Assembly (NCBI GenBank): GCA_014846175.1
Contig: RKAV01000041.1
Span: 1-58,939 of the forward strand
Direction of reading: 5' to 3'
Length of the DNA stretch: 58,939 bases
Source: a bacterium
GTDB lineage: Bacteria > Bacillota_I > Bacilli_A > RF39 > UBA660
In this document: piece after piece, positions 35,088 through 43,285 of the stretch
Layout of the letters: every line of letters starts with the position of its first letter
Numbering within the stretch: the stretch's first letter is position 1
Translations under genes and position numbers: made by a program
Notes under the pieces: generated by a model
What the model was told of the DNA's origin: nothing
Database searches by the model: none
Seen by the model: the letters and a program-made list of their open reading frames with translations, nothing else

Positions 35088-35519
35088 TTACCAGTCAAAC
35101 TCATCATCATCGTCTTGTTTTGTCTTTTTGCCTGGTTTTGCTGGTACATCATCAGAAATTTTTCCCTCAACATTTACATTATTTGGTGTACATAAAAAGA
35201 TTCCTCCACCTAACTTTTGTAAATCTCCACCAATAGCATAAAGAGTCCCTGATAGAAAATCTACTATTCTTTTTCCTTGATCTGGAGTTACTCTTTTTAA
35301 GTTAACTACTACTGCATTTCTATCTTTTAAGTGGTCTGCTATTTGTTGTGATTCTGAATAAGCACGTGGCTCAAGTAACATCATCTTACTACCAGCTACA
35401 CCATTTTCGTCTTCATATTCTTCTCTTGACACTTTGTAATACTCCTCCTCTTTTACTTCTTCATTTACTGTTGTATCGTCTTGTCCCATTAATTTTTTTA
35501 ATTTATCGTTGAAAGCCAT
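35088..35519 (-). CDS. sepF: Cell division protein SepF
   Basis: Protein of 143 aa that bundles FtsZ filaments and tethers them to the membrane. It has a short N-terminal amphipathic helix (MAFNDKLKKLMG), a variable acidic linker, and the C-terminal SepF domain (from about residue 48): LEPRAYSESQQIADHLKDR, AVVVNLKRV, KRIVDFLSGTLYAIGG, KLGGGIFLCTPNNV. The ribosome site TAGGAGG precedes the ATG. It is the first gene in the sepF-divIVA-relQ run, and an extended -10 (TGT-TATTAT) lies about 30 bases upstream. Confidence 0.92.
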   Translation of the reverse strand: MAFNDKLKKLMGQDDTTVNEEVKEEEYYKVSREEYEDENGVAGSKMMLLEPRAYSESQQIADHLKDRNAVVVNLKRVTPDQGKRIVDFLSGTLYAIGGDLQKLGGGIFLCTPNNVNVEGKISDDVPAKPGKKTKQDDDDEFDW

Positions 35520-35594
35520 ATTGCTTAACCTCCTACCTAACTACTATTAATAATAACATATTTTTCTAAAAAGGAAAAGACTTTTTTAAACCTC

Positions 35595-35634
35595 CTAGAT
35601 AATCTAGACACTTTTATTGTATAATTAGTCTAGA
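35595..35634 (+). promoter_or_regulatory. Promoter region of the rhomboid gene with repeated TCTAG half-sites
   Basis: The -10 TATAAT is at 35620-35625, with a weak -35. TCTAGAC (35603-35609) and GTCTAGA (35628-35634) are inverted around the -10, 18 bases apart. A further CTAGAT-A-ATCTAG palindrome sits at 35595-35607. The pattern suggests a repressor operator; the protein is unknown. Confidence 0.4.
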
Positions 35635-35647
35635 AAGGTGGTTTATA

Positions 35648-36208
35648 ATGAATATCTTTAACTATTTAGAATATAATTCTTTAATTATTTTATCTTTCTT
35701 TTTTATCTCCTTAGCAACACTTATACTAAATATATTAACTAAAGGAAAAAGTAATGATTTGTTTTTTTCAACTTACCGTAGTAGTTTATTAAATCCACTT
35801 ACTTATATAAGATTAGTTACACATATTTTTGGTCATGCTAATTGGAGCCATTTTACTCATAATTTTCTTTATATCTTATTAATTGGCCCAATGATAGAAG
35901 AAAAGTATGGTAGTATTAATCTTTTAATAATGATTTTAATAACTGCTATTATTATTGGAATATTTAATTCTATTTTTACAAAGAATAAAATACTAGGAGC
36001 TAGTGGTATAACTTTTATGTTAATTGTTTTATCATCATTTGTTAATTTTTCCACTAATAAGATACCATTAACTTTTATTCTTATTATACTTTTTTATATA
36101 GTTGATGAAGTGAAACTATTAGGTCAAAAGGATTCTATAAGTCATGGAAGTCATTTCCTTGGAGCTTTATGTGGTTTTATTTTTTCTTACATTATATTTC
36201 CCTCTTGA
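35648..36208 (+). CDS. Rhomboid-family intramembrane serine protease
   Basis: Membrane protein of 186 aa with six predicted helices. Catalytic Ser119 lies in LGASGIT (GxSG), catalytic His169 in HGSHFLGALCG, and the oxyanion Asn72 in HFTHNFLY, all in the normal order. The L1-loop region HIFGHANWSHFTHN is typical. The protein is near the minimal size for a rhomboid. It stands alone on the plus strand, with its last 22 bases overlapping the convergent HerA-like gene. Substrates are unknown; surface proteins are candidates. Confidence 0.88.
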   Translation: MNIFNYLEYNSLIILSFFFISLATLILNILTKGKSNDLFFSTYRSSLLNPLTYIRLVTHIFGHANWSHFTHNFLYILLIGPMIEEKYGSINLLIMILITAIIIGIFNSIFTKNKILGASGITFMLIVLSSFVNFSTNKIPLTFILIILFYIVDEVKLLGQKDSISHGSHFLGALCGFIFSYIIFPS

Positions 36209-37971
36209 TACCAAACACTACTAACATCAACGTTATTAGATAATGGTTCTGGATTTGCTTTTTGAAAATACATACTAACAGGTACTTTAAAAGCATTTCC
36301 AAAAGCTATACAGTTACCTGGTTTTAAGTTTTTAAGTTCTTCTACCATTTCTATAGATACATTTGGAACCATTTCTTTTATATATTGTAAATCTTTGGGA
36401 TGAAGGGTTCTTAAAACTATAAAGTTAGAACACTGAGAAATAGCAGTATCAGAAAGTTCACTAGGTCTTTGCGTAATAAGTCCTAGTAATGTTCCATACT
36501 TTCTTCCCTCTTTAGTAATTCTATCAAAAATGTTATAACCAAGTATTTCCGTATCTGTATCTTTTTGTACATATCTATGTGCTTCTTCAATAATAATATG
36601 AAAAGGCATACTACCACGATTTGGATTTTCTACTGTATAATCAAAGATTAATTTAGATAAAACTTTAGTAATTACTTTAGCAAGTCGATCATCTATATAA
36701 CTAATATTAAAATTTGCTATTTGACAGTGATTACCATTTATATCCGTAAATAAATCACTTATATAAGTTGCTCTATCTATGTAAGATTTAGAATCAAAGA
36801 AGACATGATTAGGACTATTTACTAAGCTATGAAGTCTAACACTTAAAACATTAGCATAGTCATAAACTTTATCGCTTTTTAAAACGCCTTCACTAATTAA
36901 AGCAAAATCCATAGCTGTTTCTAAGTCTTTTAATGTATAAGCAATAAATTTATCTGTCTTAGGAATCTCTTCTTTATCTTCCATAATAAATTGTTTTAAA
37001 AAGTTTACTACTAATTCCATTTCTACTAGTTTGCCCATCTTATCAATATAAAGACATTGTTTTAAAGTTCTAGTATATCCTGGTTGTACTATTAAACTTT
37101 CAAGTGACAAGTCTTTTGTATTAAATTTAGTAAGAATAGCAATTACTTGATCTCTTATCTTAGTAGATTGTGCCCCACTTAAAAGTATATCTTCTGTAGC
37201 TCTTGCAATTATATCATTCTTATACTTTAAGACCATTTCATTTTCTCCTGTTAAAATAGGAACTAAGGTTAAAGCTTTCTCAATAATTGGTAACTGATTA
37301 GTAGATGTTGCATCTAAAAGTAAAGCAATATCATCAACTCCTAATAACCATAATGGTATATTTATAAAATCACTATTAGCATCACTAACTTGGGTATTAG
37401 TGGTATATGTCTTATAGTGCATATTAGGATTAACTTGATCTATATCTTTTAAAGCTCTTGTATATTCACCATAAGCATCAAACATAACAACATGAGCACC
37501 TACTGGGCTTGCTGTTTGACTAGCAAAAACATTTTGAAAAATTCTACTTACAGTAAAACTTTTTCCTGCTCCACTATTACCTAAAATAGCAAAATGATTA
37601 CTAAAGAAAGAATTAATATTAACATGAATTGGATAATTTTGATATATAGTTGAATAACCAAAAAGCACTTCACCTTTATCTGGTGTTTGTTTTCCTAAAA
37701 TAAGTGCTAACTCTTCCATATTAACTATTCTAACACTAGATCTAAAAGATGGTTTACTACTAACCCCTGGAATAAAAGTATTATTTTTTATTTCTCCTAC
37801 AATATTAGATTTCATAACTATTTTCGTAGTACTTACTATTTGTCCTACTATCTTATTATTTTCATCTTCAAATATTACATGTAAATCAACTAAATTTGTT
37901 TGTTTAGCCAAATCAATAGTTAAATTAACAAAGACATTGTTATCAACTATTTCTTTAATATCACCTAACAT
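36187..37971 (-). CDS. HerA-like / DUF87 ATPase
   Basis: FtsK/HerA-superfamily ATPase of 594 aa. An N-terminal barrel-like HAS domain (about 1-110) precedes Walker A GNSGAGKS near residue 135. Walker B-like MFDAYGEY follows, then the acidic IIIEEAHRYV and the sensor ITQRPSELSDTAISQCSNFIVLRT, all HerA-type motifs. HerA proteins form hexameric pumps that act with NurA in DNA end resection or with partner nucleases in defence. No nuclease gene is adjacent here, so the partner is unknown. The stop region overlaps the rhomboid gene by 22 bases in convergent orientation. Confidence 0.85.
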   Translation of the reverse strand: MLGDIKEIVDNNVFVNLTIDLAKQTNLVDLHVIFEDENNKIVGQIVSTTKIVMKSNIVGEIKNNTFIPGVSSKPSFRSSVRIVNMEELALILGKQTPDKGEVLFGYSTIYQNYPIHVNINSFFSNHFAILGNSGAGKSFTVSRIFQNVFASQTASPVGAHVVMFDAYGEYTRALKDIDQVNPNMHYKTYTTNTQVSDANSDFINIPLWLLGVDDIALLLDATSTNQLPIIEKALTLVPILTGENEMVLKYKNDIIARATEDILLSGAQSTKIRDQVIAILTKFNTKDLSLESLIVQPGYTRTLKQCLYIDKMGKLVEMELVVNFLKQFIMEDKEEIPKTDKFIAYTLKDLETAMDFALISEGVLKSDKVYDYANVLSVRLHSLVNSPNHVFFDSKSYIDRATYISDLFTDINGNHCQIANFNISYIDDRLAKVITKVLSKLIFDYTVENPNRGSMPFHIIIEEAHRYVQKDTDTEILGYNIFDRITKEGRKYGTLLGLITQRPSELSDTAISQCSNFIVLRTLHPKDLQYIKEMVPNVSIEMVEELKNLKPGNCIAFGNAFKVPVSMYFQKANPEPLSNNVDVSSVWYQEGNIM

Positions 37972-38031
37972 TTAATCACCCTCTACTCTTATTGTTATAA
38001 TAATTGTAGCAAATTTCTAACTAAAAAACAA

Positions 38032-38592
38032 TTAGTTTACCTTTTCTTTATAATAATTTAAAGTTTCAATAGTATTAGGATGAATATACTTACCTTCACT
38101 AGTTAGTTTTTTTATTTTTGTTTCTAAACAAAGAATAACAGCTTTATCTAAATCTTGATAAGCAATATTTCTCTCTGCTTCTATACCTTGATAGTTCTTT
38201 CCTGGTTCTATCTTATCAGCTAAATAAATAATTTTTTCTAAATTACTCATATTAGGTCTACCTGCAGTATGATAATAAATAGCATTAACCATATCTTTAT
38301 TAAAATGATACTTTTCTTTAGTTAATATAGCTCCTATTACACCATGAATAAACTTTTTATTATTAGAATTTAACCATTCTCTATCTAAGTTATGTTCTTT
38401 TATAAATAATTCATTTTCTTTAGTTGTAAACTCCTTTGCTATATCATGTGTAAGCCCTGCTAAATAGGCTTCTTCCTCATTTATTTTATAATGTTTAGCT
38501 AAATCTTTAGCTACTTCTGCTACTCTTAATGAATGATTATAACGATATTCACTAAGTAATGTTTTTAAATCTTTTTTTATTTCTTCTATCAT
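38032..38592 (-). CDS. yqeK: HD-domain diadenosine tetraphosphatase YqeK
   Basis: HD hydrolase of 186 aa that cleaves Ap4A symmetrically to ADP. Metal ligands are in RYNHSLRVAEVA (His), GLTHDIAKE (His-Asp), HGVIGA (His) and YYHTAGR (His), then LADKIEPGK, as in YqeK. In bacilli yqeK lies in the nadD-yqeK cluster; here the neighbours differ. It follows the KinB-like kinase gene by 16 bases and is probably co-transcribed with it. Confidence 0.9.
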   Translation of the reverse strand: MIEEIKKDLKTLLSEYRYNHSLRVAEVAKDLAKHYKINEEEAYLAGLTHDIAKEFTTKENELFIKEHNLDREWLNSNNKKFIHGVIGAILTKEKYHFNKDMVNAIYYHTAGRPNMSNLEKIIYLADKIEPGKNYQGIEAERNIAYQDLDKAVILCLETKIKKLTSEGKYIHPNTIETLNYYKEKVN

Positions 38593-38608
38593 AACAATCC
38601 CTTAATTA

Positions 38609-39865
38609 TTATGACATAATTTCTCCTTTTGGTAAAGTAATATTTACTAAAGTCCACTCTCCTTCCTTAGAGGTATAAGTAATATTCCCATTATGTAATT
38701 TAACTATTTCTTTAGATAAACAAGTTCCAAGGCCTGTTCCTTTCTCTTTAGTTGTAAAAAACATTTGACCAATTTTATCAAGTTGTTCTTGACTCATTCC
38801 TTTACCATTATCTCTTATTTTTATTGATATATCATGTCCTAAATCTTTTACCGTAACTTCAATTTTATTTTGTTCTTTATTACTATCTTTCGCTTCAAGG
38901 GCATTTTTTAGTATATTTATAAGGACTTGTTTTAAACGATTATAATCTGCTTCCATATATAATTCTTCATAAGGAATATTATAATTAACAACTATTCTTC
39001 TATCATAAAATAAGGGCTTTAAAGCTTGATCTAATTCTTCTAAAAGCATTACTAAATCTATCTCTTCTTTTTCTATTTTAATCTTAGTATAATCTAAAAA
39101 ATCATCCATCAATATTAATGTTCTATTTATTTCTCCTTTAATAATAGGAATATATTTAATACATTTCTTTTTATCATTGACATCTAACATATCAAGATAC
39201 CCTTTACATACAGCGATTGGATTTTTAATTTCATGTGTTACTTTAAATAGCGATGCTCTTAATTCCTTTTCTTTTTCTACTGCATAAAGGCTGTTATTAA
39301 AATCTACAATTTTCTCACCCTTGTTTAAAAAATAAAGAATAATAAAACTTGCTACATAAATAACAATAATAAGAAAGATTATATAAGTAATATTATCATA
39401 GTAGTTTCTAGTAGGTGATATGAAGAAAAAGACTTTTATAGTTAAAAAGAAACTGTTAATAACAATAAAACCATGTATTAAATTGAGGAAAGAAAACTTA
39501 TTTTTCTTAAGATAAAAGTAATAGATGAAATAAATAATATATTCTATTATTAATAGTGTTGGTGTAATAAAGAGGAATAATGTTTGGTAATATATTAAAA
39601 CAATAGAAATAAATATACTTAACTCTGTTTTCTTTTTAGAAAATGCTAGTAGTAATGGTATATCAAAAAGCATAGTTGGATAATGATGATGTAATGGTAG
39701 TCCATAACGAAGTATAAAGTATAAGGAAGATGTAATTGCTATTTCAAAAGCGATAGTATTTTCTTCTTGTTGAATATTCTTACGATATGTTATGTAAATA
39801 AGATATAAGGAAATGGGAAATAATAAATATATACAATTATTCAAGATTATTTCAAAATACGACAT
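38609..39865 (-). CDS. Membrane sensor histidine kinase, KinB-like (sporulation type)
   Basis: Kinase of 418 aa. Six hydrophobic segments (about 5-27, 38-56, 65-75/84-119, 125-150, 160-181) are followed by the kinase core. The phosphorylated His211 is in VTHEIKNPIAVCKGYLDML, the H-box type of the KinA-KinE/KinB group, which has HE-KNP. The N box LINILKNALEAK and G boxes RDNGKGMS and GTGLGTCLSKEI are complete. Length and topology match KinB. No response regulator is adjacent, as in phosphorelay kinases. Two tandem Spo0A boxes overlap the upstream -35 region, so control by and of Spo0A is likely. Confidence 0.75.
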   Translation of the reverse strand: MSYFEIILNNCIYLLFPISLYLIYITYRKNIQQEENTIAFEIAITSSLYFILRYGLPLHHHYPTMLFDIPLLLAFSKKKTELSIFISIVLIYYQTLFLFITPTLLIIEYIIYFIYYFYLKKNKFSFLNLIHGFIVINSFFLTIKVFFFISPTRNYYDNITYIIFLIIVIYVASFIILYFLNKGEKIVDFNNSLYAVEKEKELRASLFKVTHEIKNPIAVCKGYLDMLDVNDKKKCIKYIPIIKGEINRTLILMDDFLDYTKIKIEKEEIDLVMLLEELDQALKPLFYDRRIVVNYNIPYEELYMEADYNRLKQVLINILKNALEAKDSNKEQNKIEVTVKDLGHDISIKIRDNGKGMSQEQLDKIGQMFFTTKEKGTGLGTCLSKEIVKLHNGNITYTSKEGEWTLVNITLPKGEIMS

Positions 39866-39883
39866 AAGAACCTCCTTAATAGA

Positions 39884-39889
39884 ATTATA
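39884..39889 (-). promoter_or_regulatory. -10 of the KinB-like kinase promoter
   Basis: Minus strand TATAAT about 18 bases before the start codon, with AAGGAGG between them. The -35 position (CAAAAT) is poor and is covered by the Spo0A boxes, as in activator-dependent promoters. Confidence 0.55.
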
Positions 39890-39898
39890 TGTATCTTG

Positions 39899-39917
39899 TT
39901 TGTCGAATTTTGTCGAA
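39899..39917. promoter_or_regulatory. Two tandem Spo0A boxes
   Basis: TTTGTCGAA occurs at 39899-39907 and again at 39909-39917, ten bases (one helical turn) apart, both identical to the strong 0A-box consensus. They sit at about -22 to -40 relative to the expected start of the KinB-like gene. Confidence 0.75.
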
Positions 39918-39919
39918 AT

Positions 39920-39952
39920 ATGAAGAAAAGTAAGAGAACTTTCCCTTACTTT
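39920..39952 (-). terminator. Terminator of htpG
   Basis: Minus strand AAAGTAAG stem (39945-39952 with 39927-39934) and a T-rich tail TTTCTTC. The stem overlaps the htpG stop codon. Confidence 0.65.
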
Positions 39953-41826
39953 GCTAATAAGTCACAAATTAGATTACTTAATTCAGTTGGATTATCTACT
40001 GATAGTCCTTCTATTAGTCTTGCTTCTTGATATAGTACTTTACTATATTTATCTAAAGTATCAAAGTCTTTATTGTTATATAACTCTTCCATTTTCTTAG
40101 TAATTGGATGATTCATATTAATTTCCATTACTGTTTCTGCTTTAACATTTTGATTATTTGGCATAGATTGTAAGACTTTCTCCATCTCTGTTGATACTTC
40201 ACCTTTAGTCTTTAAACATACTGGGTGATTTTTTAAATGATTAGTAAAGGTTACATCTACTACAGAATCTGTTAGAGTCTCTTTCATCTTTCCTAACATA
40301 TCTTTATAAGAAGTATTAGCTTCTTCTAGTTCCTTCTTCTCTTCTTCAGTAGAAAGGTCTAGTTTTTCATCTGCTACATTCATAAAAGTTTTATCTGCAT
40401 ACATATTTAATGTTTTAATAGTAAACTCATCTAAATATTCGGTTAAGTATAATACTTCATAACCTTTTTCTTTAACAGCATCTACTTGTGGAAGCATCTC
40501 ACATTTCTCTAAGCTTTCTGAACAAGCATAATAAATGTTTTTCTGATCACTTTTCATTCTACTAACATATTCTTTTAAGGTTGTATATTTCTTATCATTT
40601 GATGAATTAAATAGTAATAAGTCTTGTAGTAAATCTTTTTTCATACCATAAGTAGAATAAATTCCATACTTTAATTGCATACCAAAGTCTTTATAGAATT
40701 TCTCATAGTTTTCTCTATCTTTTGTAAGCATAGTCTCTAATTCTTTTTTGATTTTTGACTCTAAACTCTTTTCAATAGCTTGAATTTGATAGTTTTCTTG
40801 TAAAGTTTCTCTTGAGATATTTAATGATATATCTTCACTATCAACTAATCCTTTAACGAAACTAAAGTAGTCTGGTAATAAATCACTACACTTATCCATA
40901 ATTAGAACCCCTTTAGAATATAGTTGTAGTCCTTTTTCATAGTCTTTTGAATAGTAATTATATGGAGCATGAGAAGGGATAAATAATAAAGTTTGATAAC
41001 TAGTTCTTCCTTCTACTTCACTACGAATTACTTTTAATGGTTTTTCATAATCATAGAATTTATCAGTATAAAAGTCTTGATAATCTTCATCAGTTACTTC
41101 ACTCTTTGGCTTTTTCCAAATAGGTGTCATACTGTTTAATGTCTTATCAGTACTTACTGTCTCTTCTTTATCGTCTTCGCCTTTCTTAGTTTCTTCTACC
41201 ATCATCTTAACTGGGTATGGTATATAGTCAGAATACTTTTTAATTAATCTTTCAAGTGTATATGTTTCTAAGAAATCACTATACTTATTATCTTCTGTAT
41301 CTTCCTTTAAGTATAAAGTAATCTCAGTACCAGTATCTTTTTTATCTGACTTACTAATAGTATAACCACTAGCTCCTTCACTTTCCCAAGTATTAGCCTC
41401 ACTATCACTATCTAATGGTTTACTATTTACTACTACTTTATCGCTTACCATAAAGGCAGAATAAAATCCTACTCCGAACTGTCCAATTATTGATAAGTTT
41501 TTTTCATCTTTCATATTTTCTTTGAATAGTTCAGAACCACTCTTAGCGATTGTACCTAAGTTATTTTCTAACTCTTCACTAGTCATACCAATACCATTAT
41601 CTTTAATAGTTAAAGTCCTATTTTCTTTATCTGGTATTAATCTAATCTCTAAGTCTTCTTTCTTTATTTTAATTTTTGTATCTGTTAGTGACTTATAATA
41701 TAATTTATCAAGTGCATCACTAGCATTAGAGATTAACTCTCTTAAAAATATTTCTTGATTTGTATAGATGGAATGAATCATCATATCTAATAGTTTTTTT
41801 GATTCTGCTTTAAATTGTTTTTTCAT
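39946..41826 (-). CDS. htpG: Molecular chaperone HtpG (Hsp90)
   Basis: Bacterial Hsp90 of 626 aa. The N-terminal GHKL ATPase domain shows IYTNQEIFLRELISNASDAL, DNGIGM, GTIAKSGS and GQFGVGFYSAFMV. The middle domain has GVLIMDKC, LPDYFSFVKGLVDSEDISLNISRE (catalytic Arg region), and the C-terminal dimer domain ends near residue 620. No MEEVD tail, as expected for bacteria. Length is normal. A CIRCE-type operator overlaps its promoter, so it belongs to the HrcA-type heat-shock regulon here, unlike B. subtilis htpG. Confidence 0.97.
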   Translation of the reverse strand: MKKQFKAESKKLLDMMIHSIYTNQEIFLRELISNASDALDKLYYKSLTDTKIKIKKEDLEIRLIPDKENRTLTIKDNGIGMTSEELENNLGTIAKSGSELFKENMKDEKNLSIIGQFGVGFYSAFMVSDKVVVNSKPLDSDSEANTWESEGASGYTISKSDKKDTGTEITLYLKEDTEDNKYSDFLETYTLERLIKKYSDYIPYPVKMMVEETKKGEDDKEETVSTDKTLNSMTPIWKKPKSEVTDEDYQDFYTDKFYDYEKPLKVIRSEVEGRTSYQTLLFIPSHAPYNYYSKDYEKGLQLYSKGVLIMDKCSDLLPDYFSFVKGLVDSEDISLNISRETLQENYQIQAIEKSLESKIKKELETMLTKDRENYEKFYKDFGMQLKYGIYSTYGMKKDLLQDLLLFNSSNDKKYTTLKEYVSRMKSDQKNIYYACSESLEKCEMLPQVDAVKEKGYEVLYLTEYLDEFTIKTLNMYADKTFMNVADEKLDLSTEEEKKELEEANTSYKDMLGKMKETLTDSVVDVTFTNHLKNHPVCLKTKGEVSTEMEKVLQSMPNNQNVKAETVMEINMNHPITKKMEELYNNKDFDTLDKYSKVLYQEARLIEGLSVDNPTELSNLICDLLAK

Positions 41827-41835
41827 ATATAACGT

Positions 41836-41860
41836 CCTCCTTGTTAGTTCTTCCTAACAA
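41836..41860 (-). promoter_or_regulatory. 5' stem-loop of htpG mRNA touching the ribosome binding site
   Basis: The predicted transcript starts near 41859, right at a stem TTGTTAG-GAAGAA-CTAACAA, whose 3' strand runs into AAGGAGG. It could stabilise the mRNA 5' end or modulate initiation with temperature. Confidence 0.45.
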
Positions 41861-41865
41861 TTAGT

Positions 41866-41894
41866 AGAATATCACTAGAATTAGCAATTGTCAA
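41866..41894 (-). promoter_or_regulatory. Promoter of htpG
   Basis: Minus strand TTGACA (41889-41894), 17 bases, TATTCT (41866-41871). The -35 lies within the CIRCE-type site. Confidence 0.7.
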
Positions 41895-41907
41895 TATAGA
41901 GTGCTAA
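41881..41907. promoter_or_regulatory. CIRCE-type HrcA operator at htpG
   Basis: Minus strand: TTAGCACTC (perfect half), nine bases, AATTGCTAA (two mismatches). It has the same layout as the hsp20 site, with the promoter-distal half intact and the -35 in the spacer. Confidence 0.78.
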
Positions 41908-41928
41908 TTATTTTTATTTAATATTATA

Positions 41929-41962
41929 ATAGTAAAAGATAGGTAAAAGTTTGCCTATCTTT
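41929..41962 (-). terminator. Terminator of the Fic gene
   Basis: Minus strand AAAGATAGG (41962-41954) pairs with CCTATCTTT (41943-41935), then TACTATT. Nine-base-pair stem. Confidence 0.7.
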
Positions 41963-41971
41963 AAGTCATAA

Positions 41972-42964
41972 TTAAATCTTATAATACATTTGATTTTTAC
42001 TATTTGGTTTATCAGGAATTGTTAATTTTATTAAGTTTCTCTCTATAGCAGGATGTAGATATTTATTTCTTAATGTATCTTTTGATTTAATATTTAATTT
42101 AGTCATTATTAAATTAGCAGTTAGAGGTACGTTTCGTTCCATAATATTTAATAATTTATTTATATTAATTTCTTCTTCACCAATGGGAATGCTAGGTACA
42201 CTAAGAGCTTCATCTAATGTTTCATCAATCATTTTAAGCATAAATTCAATAAATTCAGTGGAATCTCCTTTATTATTGCAATTAGCAATAACTTTATAAT
42301 AATCAGATTGAAATTTATGTATTTGAGACTCTATTGGTAAATATTCAAATATTTCTTTCCAATTATATAGTAATATATTTTGCCATAATCTAGCAGTTCT
42401 TCCATTTCCGTCACTAAAAGGATGAATGAAAACAAACTCATAATGAAATATACTTGAAAGTATTAATGGATGTACTTTTTCTTTATTATCTCTCATCCAA
42501 GTAAATAACTGATTTATTAAATCACTAACTCTTTCTGGTGGTGGACACATGAAAATACACTTATCCCCATCAAAGACACCCTCATTACCTCTTCTAAATT
42601 CACCTGATTCATCTACCGTTAGAAAAGTCATAACACCATGTATTCTTTTTAAGTCTTCTATAGAGTATGGATTTATTAAAGAAAGCATTTCATATGCCTT
42701 ATAAGCATTTTTTACCTCTTGGATATCCTTTTGTGGTCCTATAACTAGTTTACCATCTATTACATCCTTTACCTGTTCTAACGTTAAATTGTTATTTTCT
42801 ATTGCTAAGGATGAATGTATAGAGTTAATCTTTGTTTGTTTTCTTAAATACGGCTTTTTATTTAAATTAGAGTAATTATCTAATTTAGAGATTTTTAAAG
42901 AAATGTTTGATACTCTTGTTAGCATCTCTTGTGTAATAGAAAAAGGTGGAACATAGTTTTCCAT
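41972..42964 (-). CDS. Fic-domain protein (AMPylase-type) with self-inhibitory motif
   Basis: Protein of 330 aa. The Fic core motif HPFSDGNGR (181-189) is complete with the catalytic His181 and phosphate-binding residues. An N-terminal inhibitory helix motif SSLAIEN (51-57) fits the class II (S/T)xxxE(G/N) pattern with Glu56. The C terminus is a winged-helix-like domain ending in MYYKI. Such proteins transfer AMP to Ser/Thr/Tyr of target proteins; targets are unknown. No antitoxin gene is adjacent, consistent with intramolecular inhibition. It has its own promoter and terminator. Confidence 0.88.
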   Translation of the reverse strand: MENYVPPFSITQEMLTRVSNISLKISKLDNYSNLNKKPYLRKQTKINSIHSSLAIENNNLTLEQVKDVIDGKLVIGPQKDIQEVKNAYKAYEMLSLINPYSIEDLKRIHGVMTFLTVDESGEFRRGNEGVFDGDKCIFMCPPPERVSDLINQLFTWMRDNKEKVHPLILSSIFHYEFVFIHPFSDGNGRTARLWQNILLYNWKEIFEYLPIESQIHKFQSDYYKVIANCNNKGDSTEFIEFMLKMIDETLDEALSVPSIPIGEEEININKLLNIMERNVPLTANLIMTKLNIKSKDTLRNKYLHPAIERNLIKLTIPDKPNSKNQMYYKI

Positions 42965-42992
42965 TAATTATCACCTCACTAATATCATATAT

Positions 42993-43021
42993 ATTATATC
43001 ATATTCTAAGAAATTCAGCAA
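42993..43021 (-). promoter_or_regulatory. Promoter of the Fic gene
   Basis: Minus strand TTGCTG (43016-43021), 17 bases, TATAAT (42993-42998) with a TGA extension, then AGGTGAT before the ATG. Confidence 0.6.
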
Positions 43022-43062
43022 TTCAACTTACCTAAATCTTGCATAAATCTTACCTAAAAAGA

Positions 43063-43090
43063 AAAAGCAAGAACTTAATTAATTGCTTTT
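43063..43090 (-). terminator. Terminator left behind by the gene remnant
   Basis: Minus strand AAAAGCAA (43090-43083) pairs with TTGCTTTT (43070-43063), followed by TCTTTTT. It covers the stop codon of the remnant at 43075. Confidence 0.65.
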
Positions 43091-43251
43091 CCATTTACAT
43101 ATAGTTTATAATCATTAAAATCTATATTACTATAAGATGTATCACTATCATCTAAACTTGAGACATAACTATCACCTGTTAATTTAATCTTAGAAGTTTT
43201 ATCTAGTACTAATTTTATAGATTTAGCTTTATTATTATTATTAATAGTACA
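43075..43251 (-). pseudogene. C-terminal remnant of a secreted repeat/beta-helix protein
   Basis: Open minus-strand frame without a start, ending in TAA at 43075. It reads KAKSIKLVLDKTSKIKL, then TGDSYVSSLDDSD, YSNIDFNDYKLYVNGKAIN. This pattern (KLTGDSYVxSL, then NGYKLYVNGKAI) is a common C terminus of large secreted proteins in gut Firmicutes. The 5' part is gone and TAA precedes the frame, so it is a decayed end of a surface protein. The terminator is still present. This explains the 302-bp gap between fic and ttcA-like. Confidence 0.6.
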
Positions 43252-43253
43252 TT

Positions 43254-43285
43254 AAAAAAGAAAGATTTATTTATTTTTATCTTTC
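43254..43285 (-). terminator. Terminator of the TtcA-like gene
   Basis: Minus strand GAAAGAT (43285-43279) pairs with ATCTTTC (43266-43260), then TTTTTT. It overlaps the stop codon. Confidence 0.7.
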
